This document shows positions 4,958 to 5,423 of a DNA stretch of 5,423 bases, piece after piece. Made by a program: the position numbers and the translations under genes. The DNA comes from Sphingomonadales bacterium. Lineage in GTDB: Bacteria; Pseudomonadota; Alphaproteobacteria; Sphingomonadales; Sphingomonadaceae. How positions within the stretch are numbered: the stretch's first letter is position 1; each line of letters opens with the position of its first letter. The DNA lies in contig JAFLDC010000213.1 in NCBI GenBank assembly GCA_017302775.1, positions 1 to 5,423 on the forward strand. Reading direction: 5' to 3'. The notes under the pieces are model-generated. The model was not told the origin of the DNA. It saw only the letters and a list, made by a program, of their open reading frames with translations, and searched no databases.

Positions 4958-5423
4958 ATGTATGACATCCTGTCCGGGCTGAAGATTATCGAGGTATCCT
5001 CGTTCGTTGCCTCACCGACCGCGGGCCTCTACTGCGCGCAGTTTGGCGCGGATGTGGTTCGGGTGGATCACAAAGCCGGCGGGCTTGACTATGATCGTTA
5101 CATGATGACGGCCGAGGGACGGTCGCTTTCATGGGAGAACCTCAACCGCGCCAAAAAGTCGGTCGCACTCGACCTGCAATGTGATGAAGGCCGCGAGTTA
5201 TTGGCGGAACTGGTGCGCCAAACCGGGCAGCTGATCACCAACCTGCCGGTGAATAGCTTTCTGGCGCATGACAGGCTGGCACAAGGGCGGCCAGATCTGG
5301 TCTCGGTGCGGATCATGGGCTGGCACGATGGCCGTCAGGCAATGGACTTCACCGTCAATGCCGCTTCGGGCTATCCCTTGATGTGCGGACCGGAGGAATG
5401 GGATCCGGCCAGTGCGCCGCCGG
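4958..5423 (+). CDS. Family III (CaiB/BaiF) CoA transferase, N-terminal part; resembles the 2-methylfumaryl-CoA isomerase (Mct) branch
   Basis: An open frame of 155 codons starts at ATG 4958, 3 nt after the dehydrogenase stop, and runs off the right edge; full family members have about 400 residues. The start MYDILSGLKIIEVSSFVASPTAG, then LYCAQFGADVVRVD and NRAKKSVALDL (63-73), are the standard N-terminal signature of family III CoA transferases, which move CoA between acids through an aspartyl-CoA thioester. Asp130 in AMDFTVNAASG sits where the catalytic Asp is expected. The usual GxGxxGPY segment before it is replaced by GWHDGRQAMDFTVN. Together with GGLDYDR and LITNLP, this matches what I recall of 2-methylfumaryl-CoA isomerase (mesaconyl-CoA C1-C4 transferase). 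Here it more likely activates or shuttles CoA on the operon's own substrate. AAGGAG (4938-4943) lies 14 nt upstream, a little far. Confidence 0.9.
   Translation, partial: MYDILSGLKIIEVSSFVASPTAGLYCAQFGADVVRVDHKAGGLDYDRYMMTAEGRSLSWENLNRAKKSVALDLQCDEGRELLAELVRQTGQLITNLPVNSFLAHDRLAQGRPDLVSVRIMGWHDGRQAMDFTVNAASGYPLMCGPEEWDPASAPP

Noticed and set aside
1..5423. CRISPR array, tRNA or rRNA gene, insertion sequence or attachment site
   Set aside because: No regularly spaced repeats, no tRNA-like cloverleaf or rRNA stretch, no transposase or integrase reading frame, and no terminal inverted repeats seen.

Overview
The window is GC-rich, densely packed chromosomal DNA of alphaproteobacterial character. 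The best guess is a sphingomonad (Sphingomonadales: Erythrobacter, Novosphingobium or Sphingopyxis type). This rests on codon use, tiny Ala/Glu-rich lipoproteins, an ArsR-methyltransferase fusion in front of metF, and a catabolic acyl-CoA gene cluster. It is a judgement from pattern, not from a database search.

Left half (1-2112, all minus strand): one tightly coupled methionine/one-carbon operon, transcribed leftwards. It begins with an ArsR-type winged-helix protein fused to a SAM-dependent methyltransferase domain (2081-1071). Next comes metF, 5,10-methylenetetrahydrofolate reductase (1074-151), and then the first 51 codons of a small uncharacterised protein (154 to beyond base 1). Both junctions are 4-nt stop/start overlaps (GTGA and ATGA). 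Directly in front of the first gene is a 20-bp inverted repeat, ATATAAAGA-AA-TCTTTATAT (2085-2104). It lies between candidate -35 and -10 boxes and is the likely operator of the operon's own regulator. The layout suggests autoregulated control of methyl-group supply in response to SAM or S-adenosylhomocysteine.

Middle (2113-2786, plus strand): a divergent intergenic region with a reasonable sigma70-like promoter, then two tiny lipoprotein genes (73 and 83 aa). Each has a clear lipobox and a disordered, acidic, Ala-rich body. They are separated by a strong GC-rich hairpin (2471-2503).

Right half (2787-5423, plus strand): a catabolic CoA-thioester operon. It holds an SDR oxidoreductase (2851-3765) resembling the dehydrogenase domain of multifunctional beta-oxidation enzymes, an acyl-CoA dehydrogenase (3779-4954), and the N-terminal 155 residues of a family III (CaiB/BaiF) CoA transferase (4958 to beyond the right edge). 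Together they could activate, dehydrogenate and then oxidise an acyl-CoA of unknown structure. A near-palindrome, TTAAGCGATCGATTAA (2812-2827), just upstream of the first gene is a candidate operator.

I see no tRNA, rRNA, CRISPR array, insertion sequence, attachment site or pseudogene. Apart from the two partial genes at the edges, all genes look intact. There is no gene-free stretch longer than 300 bases; the longest is the divergent region at 2082-2225.
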